From an uncultured Flavobacteriales bacterium (GTDB lineage Bacteria; Bacteroidota; Bacteroidia; Flavobacteriales; BACL11): a DNA stretch of 51,385 nt. The stretch spans positions 1 through 51,385 of the forward strand of contig CAJWCP010000008.1 of NCBI GenBank assembly GCA_913031595.1, given 5' to 3'. This document shows, piece by piece, positions 18,932 to 28,109 of the stretch. The notes under the pieces were generated by a model. The model had not been told where the DNA came from and did no database searches. It worked only from the letters and a program-made list of their open reading frames with translations. How positions within the stretch are numbered: the stretch's first letter is position 1; each line of letters begins with the position of its first letter. Both the position numbers and the translations under genes were made by a program.

Positions 18932-21778
18932 CTATCTACTTAAATATAAATTTCTTTCAGAATATACTTTAGTAAAATAATCATCTTGTAAATCATCAAT
19001 AAAATAAATTGCTTCTCCTGTTGATTTCATTTCTGGCCCTAACTCTTTATTTACATTAGGAAACTTGTGAAACGAGAAGACAGGAACCTTTATTGCATAA
19101 CCATTCTTAGTAGGTTTAAAATTAAAATCTTTTATCTTCTTCTTGCCCAACATTACCTTTGTTGCATAATTAGTATAAGGCTCTTTATATGCTTTAGCAA
19201 TAAAAGGCACCGTTCTAGATGCTCTAGGATTTGCCTCAATAACATATACTTTTTCGTCTTTAATAGCAAACTGAATATTAATTAACCCTACTGTTTCTAA
19301 CGCTACAGCTATTTTATTTGTAATATCTATCATTTGCTGACGCACATTATCACTTAAGTCAAAAGTAGGTAATACAGCATACGAATCACCAGAATGAATA
19401 CCACAAGGTTCAATATGCTCCATCATACCAATTATATACACGTCTTTTCCATCACAAATAGCATCTGCCTCAGCCTCAATTGCCTTATCAAGATAATGAT
19501 CTAAAAGAACTCTATTACCTGGAATATCTTTTAATAGATTAACAATATGATGTTCTAATTCTTCTTCATTAATCACAATTTTCATTCCCTGACCTCCAAG
19601 CACGTAAGATGGTCGAACAAGTATTGGGAAATTTAAAGATTTAGAAATTTCTAATGCTTCTTCTGCAGTTTCAGCAACTGCAAATTTTGGATATGGGATA
19701 TTATTCTTTTCAAGCAATTCTGAAAATCTACCTCTATCTTCTGCGACATCCAATGCATGATATGAAGTTCCCATAATCTTAATACCATAACGCTCAAGTT
19801 TCTCAGCTAATTTAAGGGCAGTTTGCCCTCCTAACTGAACAATTACACCTTCTGGTTTCTCATGACAAATAATATCATAAATATGTTCCCAAAAAACAGG
19901 TTCAAAATATAGTTTATCTGCAGTGTCAAAATCAGTAGAAACAGTCTCAGGATTACAATTAATCATAATAGTCTCATAACCACACTCCTTAGCTGCTAAA
20001 ACACCATGTACGCATGAATAATCAAACTCTATACCTTGTCCTATTCTATTTGGACCTGATCCAAGCACAATAATTTTTTTATTATTAGTTACATCACTTT
20101 CATTTTCAGCAAACTCACAGCCATCTTCTTCTTTATTCATTTCAAAAGTAGAATAGTAATATGGTGTTTCTGCTTTAAATTCAGCAGCACACGTATCTAC
20201 TAGTTTATATACTCTCTTAATATTACAAGCATTTCTTCTATCATAGACAGCACTCTCTAAACAATTAACTAAATATGCAATCTGTCTATCAGCATAACCC
20301 TTCATCTTAGCTTCTAAAAGAAGATCTTGAGGAATATCATCTATAGTATATTTCTCAATCTCTCTTTCAAGAACTAAAAGCTCTTCTATTTGATGTAAAA
20401 ACCAATAATCAATCTTAGTTATATCATGTATCTTCTTAGTAGGAATACCTATACGCATTGCATCATACACTCTAAATATTCTGTCCCCACTTGCATGTTT
20501 TAATTCATGTAAAATAACATCTTGATCTGTTTTTCCTTTTCCATCAGCTCCTAAACCATTACGACCTATTTCCAAAGATTGACATGCTTTCTGTAATGCT
20601 TCTTGAAAAGAACGACCAATAGACATTACTTCACCAACTGACTTCATTTGTAATCCCAGTTGAATATCTGAACCTTTAAATTTATCAAAATTCCATCTTG
20701 GTATTTTAACAACAACATAATCCAATGTAGGTTCAAAGCAAGCAGATGTTGTTTTTGTAATCTGATTATTTAATTCATCTAAAGTATATCCTATTGCTAA
20801 TTTAGCAGCTATTTTTGCAATAGGATAACCTGTTGCTTTTGATGCTAATGCAGAAGAACGGGATACTCTGGGGTTAATTTCAATAGCAATAATATCCTCA
20901 GAAGAATCTGGATTTACAGCAAACTGCACATTACAACCTCCTGCAAATTCACCGATAGAACGCATCATCTTAATTGCCATATCTCTCATTTTTTGATATG
21001 TTGTGTCTGATAATGTCATTGAAGGAGCTATAGTAATTGAATCTCCTGTATGAATCCCCATTGGATCTAGATTTTCAATATTACAAATGATAATAACATT
21101 ATCATTATCATCCCTTAAAAGCTCTAATTCATATTCCTTCCAACCTAAGACTGCTTTATCAATTAACACTTCATGTATTGGAGAAGCATGTAATCCTTTT
21201 GATAATAAATCCTCAAATTCCTTCTTAGTATGTACAAATGAAGCCCCACTTCCTCCTAATGTAAAAGAAGGACGTATCACAAGAGGGAAGCCTAACTCTT
21301 GTGCAATCGCCTTACCTTCTAAGAAAGAAGTTGCAATTTTAGCTGGAGCCACTGGAATATCAATCTCTCCCATTAGTTTACGAAATTGCTCTCTATCTTC
21401 TGTAATATGAATGGCTGATATATCAACACCTATAATATCAACATTATACTTCTCCCAAATACCCTTCTCATCTACTTCTATACAAAGATTTAAAGCTGTT
21501 TGACCACCCATTGTAGGTAAAACAGCATCTATATGTCGTTCTTCTAATATATCAACAATTGAATCAACAGTTAAAGGTTTTAAATAAATATGATCTGCAA
21601 CCACCTCATCAGTCATAATAGTAGCTGGATTTGAATTAATCAAAGAAACTTCTATACCTTCTTCTCTTAATGATCTTGAAGCTTGTGAGCCAGAATAGTC
21701 AAACTCACATGCTTGACCAATTACTATAGGACCACTACCAATGATTAGTACTGACTTTAATGAATTGTTTCTAGGCAT
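18932..21778 (-). CDS. carB: Carbamoyl-phosphate synthase large subunit, short form without C-terminal MGS-like domain
   Basis: 'SVLIIGSGPIVIGQACEFDYSGSQASRSL', two ATP-grasp halves, 'NPRVSRSSALASKATGYPIAKIAAKLAIGYTLDE', 'VIEANPRASRTVPFIAKA'; ends soon after 'GPEMKSTGEAIYFIDD' at 948 aa. Confidence 0.96.
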   Translation of the reverse strand: MPRNNSLKSVLIIGSGPIVIGQACEFDYSGSQASRSLREEGIEVSLINSNPATIMTDEVVADHIYLKPLTVDSIVDILEERHIDAVLPTMGGQTALNLCIEVDEKGIWEKYNVDIIGVDISAIHITEDREQFRKLMGEIDIPVAPAKIATSFLEGKAIAQELGFPLVIRPSFTLGGSGASFVHTKKEFEDLLSKGLHASPIHEVLIDKAVLGWKEYELELLRDDNDNVIIICNIENLDPMGIHTGDSITIAPSMTLSDTTYQKMRDMAIKMMRSIGEFAGGCNVQFAVNPDSSEDIIAIEINPRVSRSSALASKATGYPIAKIAAKLAIGYTLDELNNQITKTTSACFEPTLDYVVVKIPRWNFDKFKGSDIQLGLQMKSVGEVMSIGRSFQEALQKACQSLEIGRNGLGADGKGKTDQDVILHELKHASGDRIFRVYDAMRIGIPTKKIHDITKIDYWFLHQIEELLVLEREIEKYTIDDIPQDLLLEAKMKGYADRQIAYLVNCLESAVYDRRNACNIKRVYKLVDTCAAEFKAETPYYYSTFEMNKEEDGCEFAENESDVTNNKKIIVLGSGPNRIGQGIEFDYSCVHGVLAAKECGYETIMINCNPETVSTDFDTADKLYFEPVFWEHIYDIICHEKPEGVIVQLGGQTALKLAEKLERYGIKIMGTSYHALDVAEDRGRFSELLEKNNIPYPKFAVAETAEEALEISKSLNFPILVRPSYVLGGQGMKIVINEEELEHHIVNLLKDIPGNRVLLDHYLDKAIEAEADAICDGKDVYIIGMMEHIEPCGIHSGDSYAVLPTFDLSDNVRQQMIDITNKIAVALETVGLINIQFAIKDEKVYVIEANPRASRTVPFIAKAYKEPYTNYATKVMLGKKKIKDFNFKPTKNGYAIKVPVFSFHKFPNVNKELGPEMKSTGEAIYFIDDLQDDYFTKVYSERNLYLSR

Positions 21779-21796
21779 TATATAAAATTTTAAGTG

Positions 21797-21804
21797 CGAA
21801 TTTA
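21797..21804 (-). promoter_or_regulatory. Possible -7 element of carB (TAAATTCG, imperfect)
   Basis: Minus-strand TAAATTCG just upstream of the carB start; one mismatch from TAnnTTTG. Confidence 0.25.
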
Positions 21805-21870
21805 GAATTTTTAATTTCTTTATTATTTCTGTTTACCAATTAGATATTAACAACTATCTAATTTTATCAA

Positions 21871-21902
21871 CGTAAAAAAAAAGTGCTGCTTATGCAACAC
21901 TT
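21871..21902 (-). terminator. Rho-independent terminator downstream of rpmH
   Basis: Minus-strand AAGTGTTGC-ATAA-GCAGCACTT followed by a run of T. Confidence 0.8.
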
Positions 21903-21927
21903 CTATTTATAATTTAAAAAATAAACC

Positions 21928-22086
21928 CTATTTATGTTTAATCTCATCTGAAACTGTCAGTCTAGATCTTCCCTTTACTCTTCTTCTAGATAATACCTTC
22001 TGACCATCAGCGGTAGACATTCTATCCATAAAACCATGTTTATTTTTCCTTTTTCTATTTGATGGTTGAAATGTTCTTTTCGGCAT
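21928..22086 (-). CDS. rpmH: 50S ribosomal protein L34 (missing from the ORF track because it is short)
   Basis: Manual reverse translation: [52 protein letters not shown], a clear L34. Confidence 0.97.
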   Translation of the reverse strand: MPKRTFQPSNRKRKNKHGFMDRMSTADGQKVLSRRRVKGRSRLTVSDEIKHK

Positions 22087-22115
22087 AATTTTATCTATTT
22101 AAAAATTCTACGGTG

Positions 22116-22123
22116 CAAATATA
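22116..22123 (-). promoter_or_regulatory. Candidate -7 element (TATATTTG) for rpmH
   Basis: Minus-strand match to TAnnTTTG ~30 nt upstream of rpmH. Confidence 0.5.
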
Positions 22124-22316
22124 ATATGTTTTTCTATCTTATTTAAGAAGTTAGTATAAAATTATCACTCTATATAGAATAATTTAATCAACTATATAAT
22201 TAGTATTTTTTTAATATAAGTTCTATGCTCTCTGGATTAAACAACATAACGTTCCTTAAACCTTTGCAATATATATCTACAAGAACATGTGTATTATTAA
22301 CTTAACACATATAATA

Positions 22317-22346
22317 AAAAAAGCCAACACTAGGTGTTGGCTTTAA
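22317..22346 (-). terminator. Rho-independent terminator of rnpB
   Basis: Minus-strand AAAGCCAACAC-CTA-GTGTTGGCTTTTTTT hairpin plus T run directly after the RNase P RNA 3' end. Confidence 0.85.
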
Positions 22347-22350
22347 ATTA

Positions 22351-22650
22351 GTAATTACACATAAGCTGGATTCTGTTCTCACAAAAAGAGTGCTATCATT
22401 TATCTAGGATGATGATTACTCATCACCTCAAGCTACCTACCCCTCAAGAAAAAGCGAGCCACTTTTAAATCCTGATATACATGGTATTGCACCACATAGA
22501 GTTTACCTGATTTCACTACAGCCTAACTGTACTTCCTTTCTGTTGCACTAGTCCATACCTCACGGTAGACGGATGTTATCCGCTATGCTGCTCTACGGTG
22601 TCCAGACTTTCCTCTTTAATAAATTAAAGCGATAGCATCAGTAATTACCG
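22351..22650 (-). ncRNA. rnpB: RNase P RNA, bacterial class A
   Basis: Minus strand contains GAGGAAAGTCTGGACACC near the 5' end, ACAGAAAGGAAGTACAG, GTGAAATCAGGTAAACTC, and ACAGAATCCAGCTTAT near the 3' end; GTAATTAC at both termini can form P1. Confidence 0.93.
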
Positions 22651-22653
22651 CTA

Positions 22654-22661
22654 CAAAGATA
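22654..22661 (-). promoter_or_regulatory. Candidate -7 element (TATCTTTG) for rnpB
   Basis: Minus-strand TAnnTTTG match placed a few nt before the inferred rnpB 5' end. Confidence 0.6.
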
Positions 22662-22710
22662 AATAATAGATTAAATTAATAATCTTAGAATATGACATAA
22701 GTAAATTAAG

Positions 22711-22718
22711 TATTTTTG
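22711..22718 (+). promoter_or_regulatory. Candidate -7 element (TATTTTTG) for tgt
   Basis: Exact TAnnTTTG match ending 5 nt before the tgt ATG. Confidence 0.55.
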
Positions 22719-22723
22719 CAGTC

Positions 22724-23854
22724 ATGAAATTTAAAATTTTAAAAGAAGATGAAAAATCAAAAGCAAGATTAGGAGAAATAAAAACTGCACATGGAAAAAT
22801 TAAAACTCCTATATTCATGCCAGTAGGTACTGCAGGAAGCGTAAAAACAGTACATCAACATGAACTTTTAAAAGATACAAAGTCACAGATTATTCTATCA
22901 AATACATACCATCTATATTTACGACCTGGACTCGATGTTATTAAAAAAGCAGGAGGAATACATAAATTTATTGGATGGAAAAAACCTTTACTAACTGATA
23001 GTGGAGGATATCAAGTATACTCATTATCAAGAAAAAGAAAAATCAATGAAAAGGGTGTGAAATTTGAATCACATATTGATGGCAGACATCATTTTTTTAC
23101 ACCCGAATATGCAATTGATGTTCAAAGAACCATAGGAGCAGATATAATAATGGCATTTGATGAGTGCACTCCATATCCATGTGAATATCAATATGCAAAA
23201 AAATCAATGGATATGACTCATAGATGGTTAAAAAGATGTTGTAATCGTTTTGACCAAACAAAAGAAGAACATAATTACAAGCAAACATTATTCCCTATAG
23301 TACAAGGAAGCATTTATAAAGATTTAAGATTAGAGTCAGCAGAAAAAATTGCTGAATTTAAAAGAGATGGAAATGCTATAGGAGGATTATCGGTTGGTGA
23401 ACCACATGATATTATGTATGAAATGACAGATATAGTTTGTTCCGTGCTACCTTGGGAAAAACCAAGATATTTAATGGGAGTAGGCACTCCAATAAATTTA
23501 CTTGAAAATATTGCATTAGGTGTAGACATGTTTGATTGTGTAATGCCCACTAGAAATGCTAGAAATGGAATGCTATTTACCAGTCAAGGAACTATTAACA
23601 TAAAAAATAAAAAATGGGAAAAAGATTATAGCATGTTAGACCCTTCAGGAACATCTTTTGTAGATAATATGTATACAAAATCTTATGTTAGACACCTTTT
23701 CAAAAGCAATGAGATATTAGGAAAACAAATAGCCACTCTACACAATATTCGTTTTTATATATGGTTAATGGAAGAGGCACAAAAACAAATAAAACTAGGC
23801 TCGTTTACAAAGTGGAAGAACAAAATGACAAAAGCGTTAGGCAATAGACTATAA
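22724..23854 (+). CDS. tgt: tRNA-guanine transglycosylase (queuine tRNA-ribosyltransferase)
   Basis: 'ILSNTYHLYLRPG', 'LLTDSGGYQVYSL', 'IIMAFDECTPYP', 'VQGSIYKDLR', 'GGLSVGEP', 'YLMGVGTP', 'DMFDCVMPTRNARNGMLFT'. Confidence 0.97.
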   Translation: MKFKILKEDEKSKARLGEIKTAHGKIKTPIFMPVGTAGSVKTVHQHELLKDTKSQIILSNTYHLYLRPGLDVIKKAGGIHKFIGWKKPLLTDSGGYQVYSLSRKRKINEKGVKFESHIDGRHHFFTPEYAIDVQRTIGADIIMAFDECTPYPCEYQYAKKSMDMTHRWLKRCCNRFDQTKEEHNYKQTLFPIVQGSIYKDLRLESAEKIAEFKRDGNAIGGLSVGEPHDIMYEMTDIVCSVLPWEKPRYLMGVGTPINLLENIALGVDMFDCVMPTRNARNGMLFTSQGTINIKNKKWEKDYSMLDPSGTSFVDNMYTKSYVRHLFKSNEILGKQIATLHNIRFYIWLMEEAQKQIKLGSFTKWKNKMTKALGNRL

Positions 23855-24931
23855 ATGAATAAAATAGATATTTATATCATCAAAAAGTTTTTAGGAACCT
23901 TCTTTTTCATCCTGAGTCTCATAATAATAATTGTCATAATATTTGATATATCTGAAAAAATTGATGAATTTCTAGAGCATAAATTAAGCGTAAAGATTAT
24001 ATTAAATGAATATTACCTTCATTTTATTCCTTATTTTACTAATCTATTTAGCCCCTTATTTATCTTCATATCTGTCATCTTTTTTACATCAAAGATGGCT
24101 AATAATACAGAAATTATCGCAATATATAATAGTGGAATGAGTTTTAATCGACTATTAAGACCCTTCTTAATATCCTCAATAATATTAGCTGCTCTTTCTT
24201 TTGTTTTAGCGTCATTTTTTATACCCCCATCTAATAAAAAAAGAATAGAATTTGAAAACAAATATTTAAAAAATAATTATTCACTATATGCTAAAAATAT
24301 TCATCTTCAAATACAACCGGGGCAATATATTTATGTAGAGAATTTTAATCACAACAGAAATGTTGGTTATAAATTTACTCTAGAGAACTTTAAAGATGGC
24401 CAACTAACATCTAAACTAAAAGCAAATTATGTGGAGTTTGACACTATTACTAAAATATGGAGTATTAATAACTACGAAATAAGAATATTTAATACAAATG
24501 GACAGACTGTAAAAAAAGGAAGTAATATTGATACAATAATTAATCTAAAACCTTCTGATTTTAGAAAATACAAAAAAATAGTAGAAACTATGAATATATT
24601 TGAACTTCATCAATTTATAAAACAAGAAGAAATTAAAGGAGGAGAAGAAATTATATATCATAAAATTGAGAAAAATAAAAGAATAGCTTTCCCTTTTGCA
24701 TCTATTATACTTACTCTAATCGCAGTAGCAATATCTAGTAAGAAAATCAGGGGAGGTGTTGGCGTCAATCTTGGATTAGGCATATTAATTGCATTTAGTT
24801 ATATTCTTTTTATGCAAATTAGCACCACATTTTCTACAAATAGCAATCTTAGTCCAATGTTAGCAGTATGGATTCCAAATATAATCTTCTTATTAGCAGC
24901 AATTATACTCCTAAAAAAAAGCAATAAATAA
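23855..24931 (+). CDS. LptF/LptG family permease (YjgP/YjgQ)
   Basis: 'MNKIDIYIIKKFLGTFFFILSLI', 'FISVIFFTSKMANNTEIIAIYNSGMSFNRLLRPFLISS', C-terminal TM helices. Confidence 0.93.
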   Translation: MNKIDIYIIKKFLGTFFFILSLIIIIVIIFDISEKIDEFLEHKLSVKIILNEYYLHFIPYFTNLFSPLFIFISVIFFTSKMANNTEIIAIYNSGMSFNRLLRPFLISSIILAALSFVLASFFIPPSNKKRIEFENKYLKNNYSLYAKNIHLQIQPGQYIYVENFNHNRNVGYKFTLENFKDGQLTSKLKANYVEFDTITKIWSINNYEIRIFNTNGQTVKKGSNIDTIINLKPSDFRKYKKIVETMNIFELHQFIKQEEIKGGEEIIYHKIEKNKRIAFPFASIILTLIAVAISSKKIRGGVGVNLGLGILIAFSYILFMQISTTFSTNSNLSPMLAVWIPNIIFLLAAIILLKKSNK

Positions 24932-24932
24932 C

Positions 24933-26624
24933 CTAATCTTTTCTGATTCTTCTATATTTTATGCGTTTTGGAGAGATATCTCCTAACCTTTTTCTACGAT
25001 TCTCTTCATAATCAGAAAACCCTCCCTCAAAATATACCACATTAGAATCTCCTTCAAAAGCTAGAATATGGGTGCATATTCTATCTAGAAACCATCTATC
25101 ATGTGAAATAACAACGGCACAACCAGCAAAATTCTCTAAACCCTCTTCAAGCGCCCTTAAAGTATTTACATCTAAGTCATTCGTTGGCTCATCTAACAAT
25201 AAAACATTAGCCTCTTGTCTTAAAGTCATTGCTAAATGTAAACGGTTACGTTCTCCTCCTGATAAAACACCGACTTTCTTATTCTGATCTGAACCATTAA
25301 AATTAAATCTTGCAACATAAGCCCTTGAATTTATAAATCGTCCTCCAACTTTTACTTCTTCTTTCCCATTAGTAATTTGCTCCCAAATTGTTTTTTCCAT
25401 ATCAATTTGAGCATGTTTTTGATCAACATATGCAATCTTAACTGTATCGCCAACCTTAAAAACACCTGTGTCAGCATTTTCTTGACCCATTATCATACGG
25501 AATAATGTTGTTTTACCTGCTCCATTTGGACCAATAATACCAACAATACCTGCAGGAGGAAGGCTAAACTCTAAATCTTCATAAAGCAACTTATCTCCAA
25601 ATGACTTACTTACTCCCTGAGCCTCAATAACATTATTGCCTAATCTTGGGCCAGGAGGAATATACAATTCTATCTTTTCTTCTCTATCTCTAGGCAGATC
25701 AGCTAATAATTTCTCATAATTACTTAAACGTGCTTTAGATTTTGTTCTTCTACCTTTAGGAGACATTCTAACCCATTCCAACTCTCTTTCTAATGTCTTT
25801 CTTCTTTTACTTTCTGTTTTTTCTTCTTGAGCTAATCTCTTTGTTTTTTGCTCTAACCAAGAAGAATAATTTCCTTTCCAAGGTATGCCTTCCCCCCTAT
25901 CTAATTCTAAAATCCACCCCGCAACATTATCTAAGAAATATCGATCATGAGTTATCGCTATGACTGTTCCTTTATATTTTGAAAGGTACTGTTCTAACCA
26001 TAATACAGATTCTGCATCTAAATGATTTGTAGGCTCATCTAATAATAAAACATCTGGTTCTTTTAATAATAATCTACAAAGAGCTACTCTCCTTCTTTCC
26101 CCCCCTGATAAAATAGAAATCTTCGTAGATGGATCTGGACAACGTAAAGCATCCATAGCAATATTTAATTTTGTTTCAATATCCCAAGCTCCCAATGATT
26201 CAATCTTATCCTGCAAAGCACTTTGTTTATTAATTAAAGTTTCCATTTTATCTGGATTTTCATAATTCTCAGGCAAAGAAAAAGCATCATTAATAGCATT
26301 ATATTCTTTTAATGCATCAACAGCTTCACTCATACCCTCTTTTACAATTTCAATAACTGTTTTATCATCATCTAATTTTGGCTCTTGCTCTAAATAGCCA
26401 ATAGTATAACCATCTGAAAAGGAAACTTCCCCCTGATAAGAAGTATCAACACCTGCTATAATTTTCAATAAGGTAGATTTTCCGGAACCATTAAGTCCAA
26501 TAATACCAATCTTTGCTCCATAAAAAAAAGATAGGTAAATATCCTTTAAAACTTGTTTATTATTATTATTGAAGGATTTAGATAATCCCACCATTGAAAA
26601 AATTACCTTCTTATCATCTGACAT
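24933..26624 (-). CDS. ettA: ABC-F protein, energy-dependent translational throttle EttA
   Basis: Two ABC domains ('GLNGSGKSTLLKIIAG', 'GPNGAGKTTLFRMIMG', 'LSGGERRRVALCRLLL', 'LSGGERNRLHLAMTLR'), long linker 'WVRMSPKGRRTKSKARLSNYEKLL'. Confidence 0.95.
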   Translation of the reverse strand: MSDDKKVIFSMVGLSKSFNNNNKQVLKDIYLSFFYGAKIGIIGLNGSGKSTLLKIIAGVDTSYQGEVSFSDGYTIGYLEQEPKLDDDKTVIEIVKEGMSEAVDALKEYNAINDAFSLPENYENPDKMETLINKQSALQDKIESLGAWDIETKLNIAMDALRCPDPSTKISILSGGERRRVALCRLLLKEPDVLLLDEPTNHLDAESVLWLEQYLSKYKGTVIAITHDRYFLDNVAGWILELDRGEGIPWKGNYSSWLEQKTKRLAQEEKTESKRRKTLERELEWVRMSPKGRRTKSKARLSNYEKLLADLPRDREEKIELYIPPGPRLGNNVIEAQGVSKSFGDKLLYEDLEFSLPPAGIVGIIGPNGAGKTTLFRMIMGQENADTGVFKVGDTVKIAYVDQKHAQIDMEKTIWEQITNGKEEVKVGGRFINSRAYVARFNFNGSDQNKKVGVLSGGERNRLHLAMTLRQEANVLLLDEPTNDLDVNTLRALEEGLENFAGCAVVISHDRWFLDRICTHILAFEGDSNVVYFEGGFSDYEENRRKRLGDISPKRIKYRRIRKD

Positions 26625-26669
26625 AATTATTTTTTTCTACAAATGTAACTATTACTTTAAAATAAAAAA

Positions 26670-27605
26670 CTATTCAGAAATCTTAAACAAACGACCCTGA
26701 AAAGTATCACGTAATACTAAACGTTTTTCAACAAGAGAATTCACTTCAAAGTTCTTAAGACCATATTTAGGGTAGATTAGTAATCTAGCAGGTGATTCAC
26801 TAAAAAATCTTTCTATAATAATCTTTGGATTTAGAAGCTCTATAAAATCTACCACTAACTCAATATATTCATCCAAGCTCATAAAATGAAACATTTCAGG
26901 TGTTCTTTTAAACTGTACAGCCATCATAGTATGCTTAACAATCTGAAGATGATGAATCTTAAGTGTATTAATAGGTAACTCTGAAATCATCCTTGAATGG
27001 TTTAACATATCTTCCCTGCTTTCTCCAGGCAATCCTAATATAAGATGTCCTCCTAGATGAATACCTCTACCATCAGCTCTAAAAAAAGCATCAATCGCCT
27101 CTTCATGTGTTTGACATCTGTTTATTAATTCCAAAGTTTCATTCTTAGTAGACTCTAAGCCAAACTCTAATTTTATAAAATTTCCTTCTGCAGCCAGATT
27201 TTCTAAATAGTCTAACACTTCATCTTTTATAGAATCTGGACGAGTTGCAATAACTAAACCAATAACATCTTTGTGAGCAAGAGCCTCCTCATACATCTCT
27301 ATAAGGTTAGACAAAGGCGCATATGTATTAGTAAAAGCTTGAAAATAAGCTAAATATTTTTGTCCTTTATATTTCTTAGAGAAAAACTCTATCCCTTCAT
27401 CAATTTGTTGACTAATAGATTTTATAGGCTTACAGTAATCAGGATTAAATGTATTATTATTACAATAAGTGCAACCTCCAATACCCTTAGTACCATCTTT
27501 ATTAGGACAAGTAAATCCTGCATTAATTGAAACCTTTTGCACCCTTTCATTAAACTTACTTCTAATAAAAGAAGAAAAGCTATTATATCTATTAATTGTC
27601 TTCAT
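26670..27605 (-). CDS. Radical SAM protein, YhcC/TIGR01212-like
   Basis: 'VQKVSINAGFTCPNKDGTKGIGGCTYCNN' CxxxxxxxxC..CxxC-type cluster site, 'YFQAFTNTYAPL', 'GLVIATRPDSI', 'ELGLES'-like segment, 'GGHLILGLPGES'. Confidence 0.92.
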   Translation of the reverse strand: MKTINRYNSFSSFIRSKFNERVQKVSINAGFTCPNKDGTKGIGGCTYCNNNTFNPDYCKPIKSISQQIDEGIEFFSKKYKGQKYLAYFQAFTNTYAPLSNLIEMYEEALAHKDVIGLVIATRPDSIKDEVLDYLENLAAEGNFIKLEFGLESTKNETLELINRCQTHEEAIDAFFRADGRGIHLGGHLILGLPGESREDMLNHSRMISELPINTLKIHHLQIVKHTMMAVQFKRTPEMFHFMSLDEYIELVVDFIELLNPKIIIERFFSESPARLLIYPKYGLKNFEVNSLVEKRLVLRDTFQGRLFKISE

Positions 27606-27673
27606 ATATAATTAAGCAAAAATAGCACTTTCAAATAAACTTAAAACGATCTAAAAAATATTAAAAGTTTATA

Positions 27674-27681
27674 TAAGTTTG
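27674..27681 (+). promoter_or_regulatory. Candidate -7 element (TAAGTTTG)
   Basis: TAnnTTTG match 16 nt before the ATG of the small ORF at 27698. Confidence 0.35.
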
Positions 27682-27697
27682 TAATAGGAAAGATGGT

Positions 27698-27946
27698 ATG
27701 AAAAAGAAAAACATTAAATCATTAGAAAAAATCGGCTACACAAAAGAAATACCTAAAGGAGAAGATGTCAATGAATATGAAAGTATTAATCTAAAAAATG
27801 TAAATGGACAAACTACTACTCTTTTTAGAAAGAGAAGAACTGATCATGATCAGAATAACATAAATGACTTCACGAATAGCTGGAAAATATTTAATTCTTA
27901 TCTCCCTTGTTTCTTCTTCTTTGCATGTCTTCACTTAATGACTTAA
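27698..27946 (+). CDS. Hypothetical small protein (82 aa)
   Basis: Lys-rich start, -7-like box upstream; the 3' end overlaps the opposite-strand gene by 56 nt. Confidence 0.45.
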   Translation: MKKKNIKSLEKIGYTKEIPKGEDVNEYESINLKNVNGQTTTLFRKRRTDHDQNNINDFTNSWKIFNSYLPCFFFFACLHLMT

Positions 27947-28109
27947 TTTTATCACTCACTGTTGTGATGTAAAGAAATGGTAAAATCGCATGAATAAAAG
28001 CTTTAGCACTCAAAGTCAATAATAAGAGTGAAAAACTAAATGCATGATATAAATGTTCAAAATATGACTCTCCAACTGATTTAGGATGTTCGGTAAATAT
28101 ATTTCTCAT
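27891..28109 (-). CDS. Small membrane protein resembling DUF6356
   Basis: 'MRNIFTEHPKSVGESYFEHLYHAFSFSLLLLTLSAKAFIHAILPFLY...TVSDKIKSL'; 4-nt overlap with the upstream MBL gene. Confidence 0.6.
   Translation of the reverse strand: MRNIFTEHPKSVGESYFEHLYHAFSFSLLLLTLSAKAFIHAILPFLYITTVSDKIKSLSEDMQRRRNKGDKN

Noticed and set aside
22351-22650. Possible riboswitch or CRISPR-like structured region
   Set aside because: The reverse complement matches RNase P RNA core sequences, with paired ends and a terminator.
24933-26624. ABC-F antibiotic resistance protein
   Set aside because: Overall layout and linker match housekeeping EttA rather than an ARE-type resistance factor.
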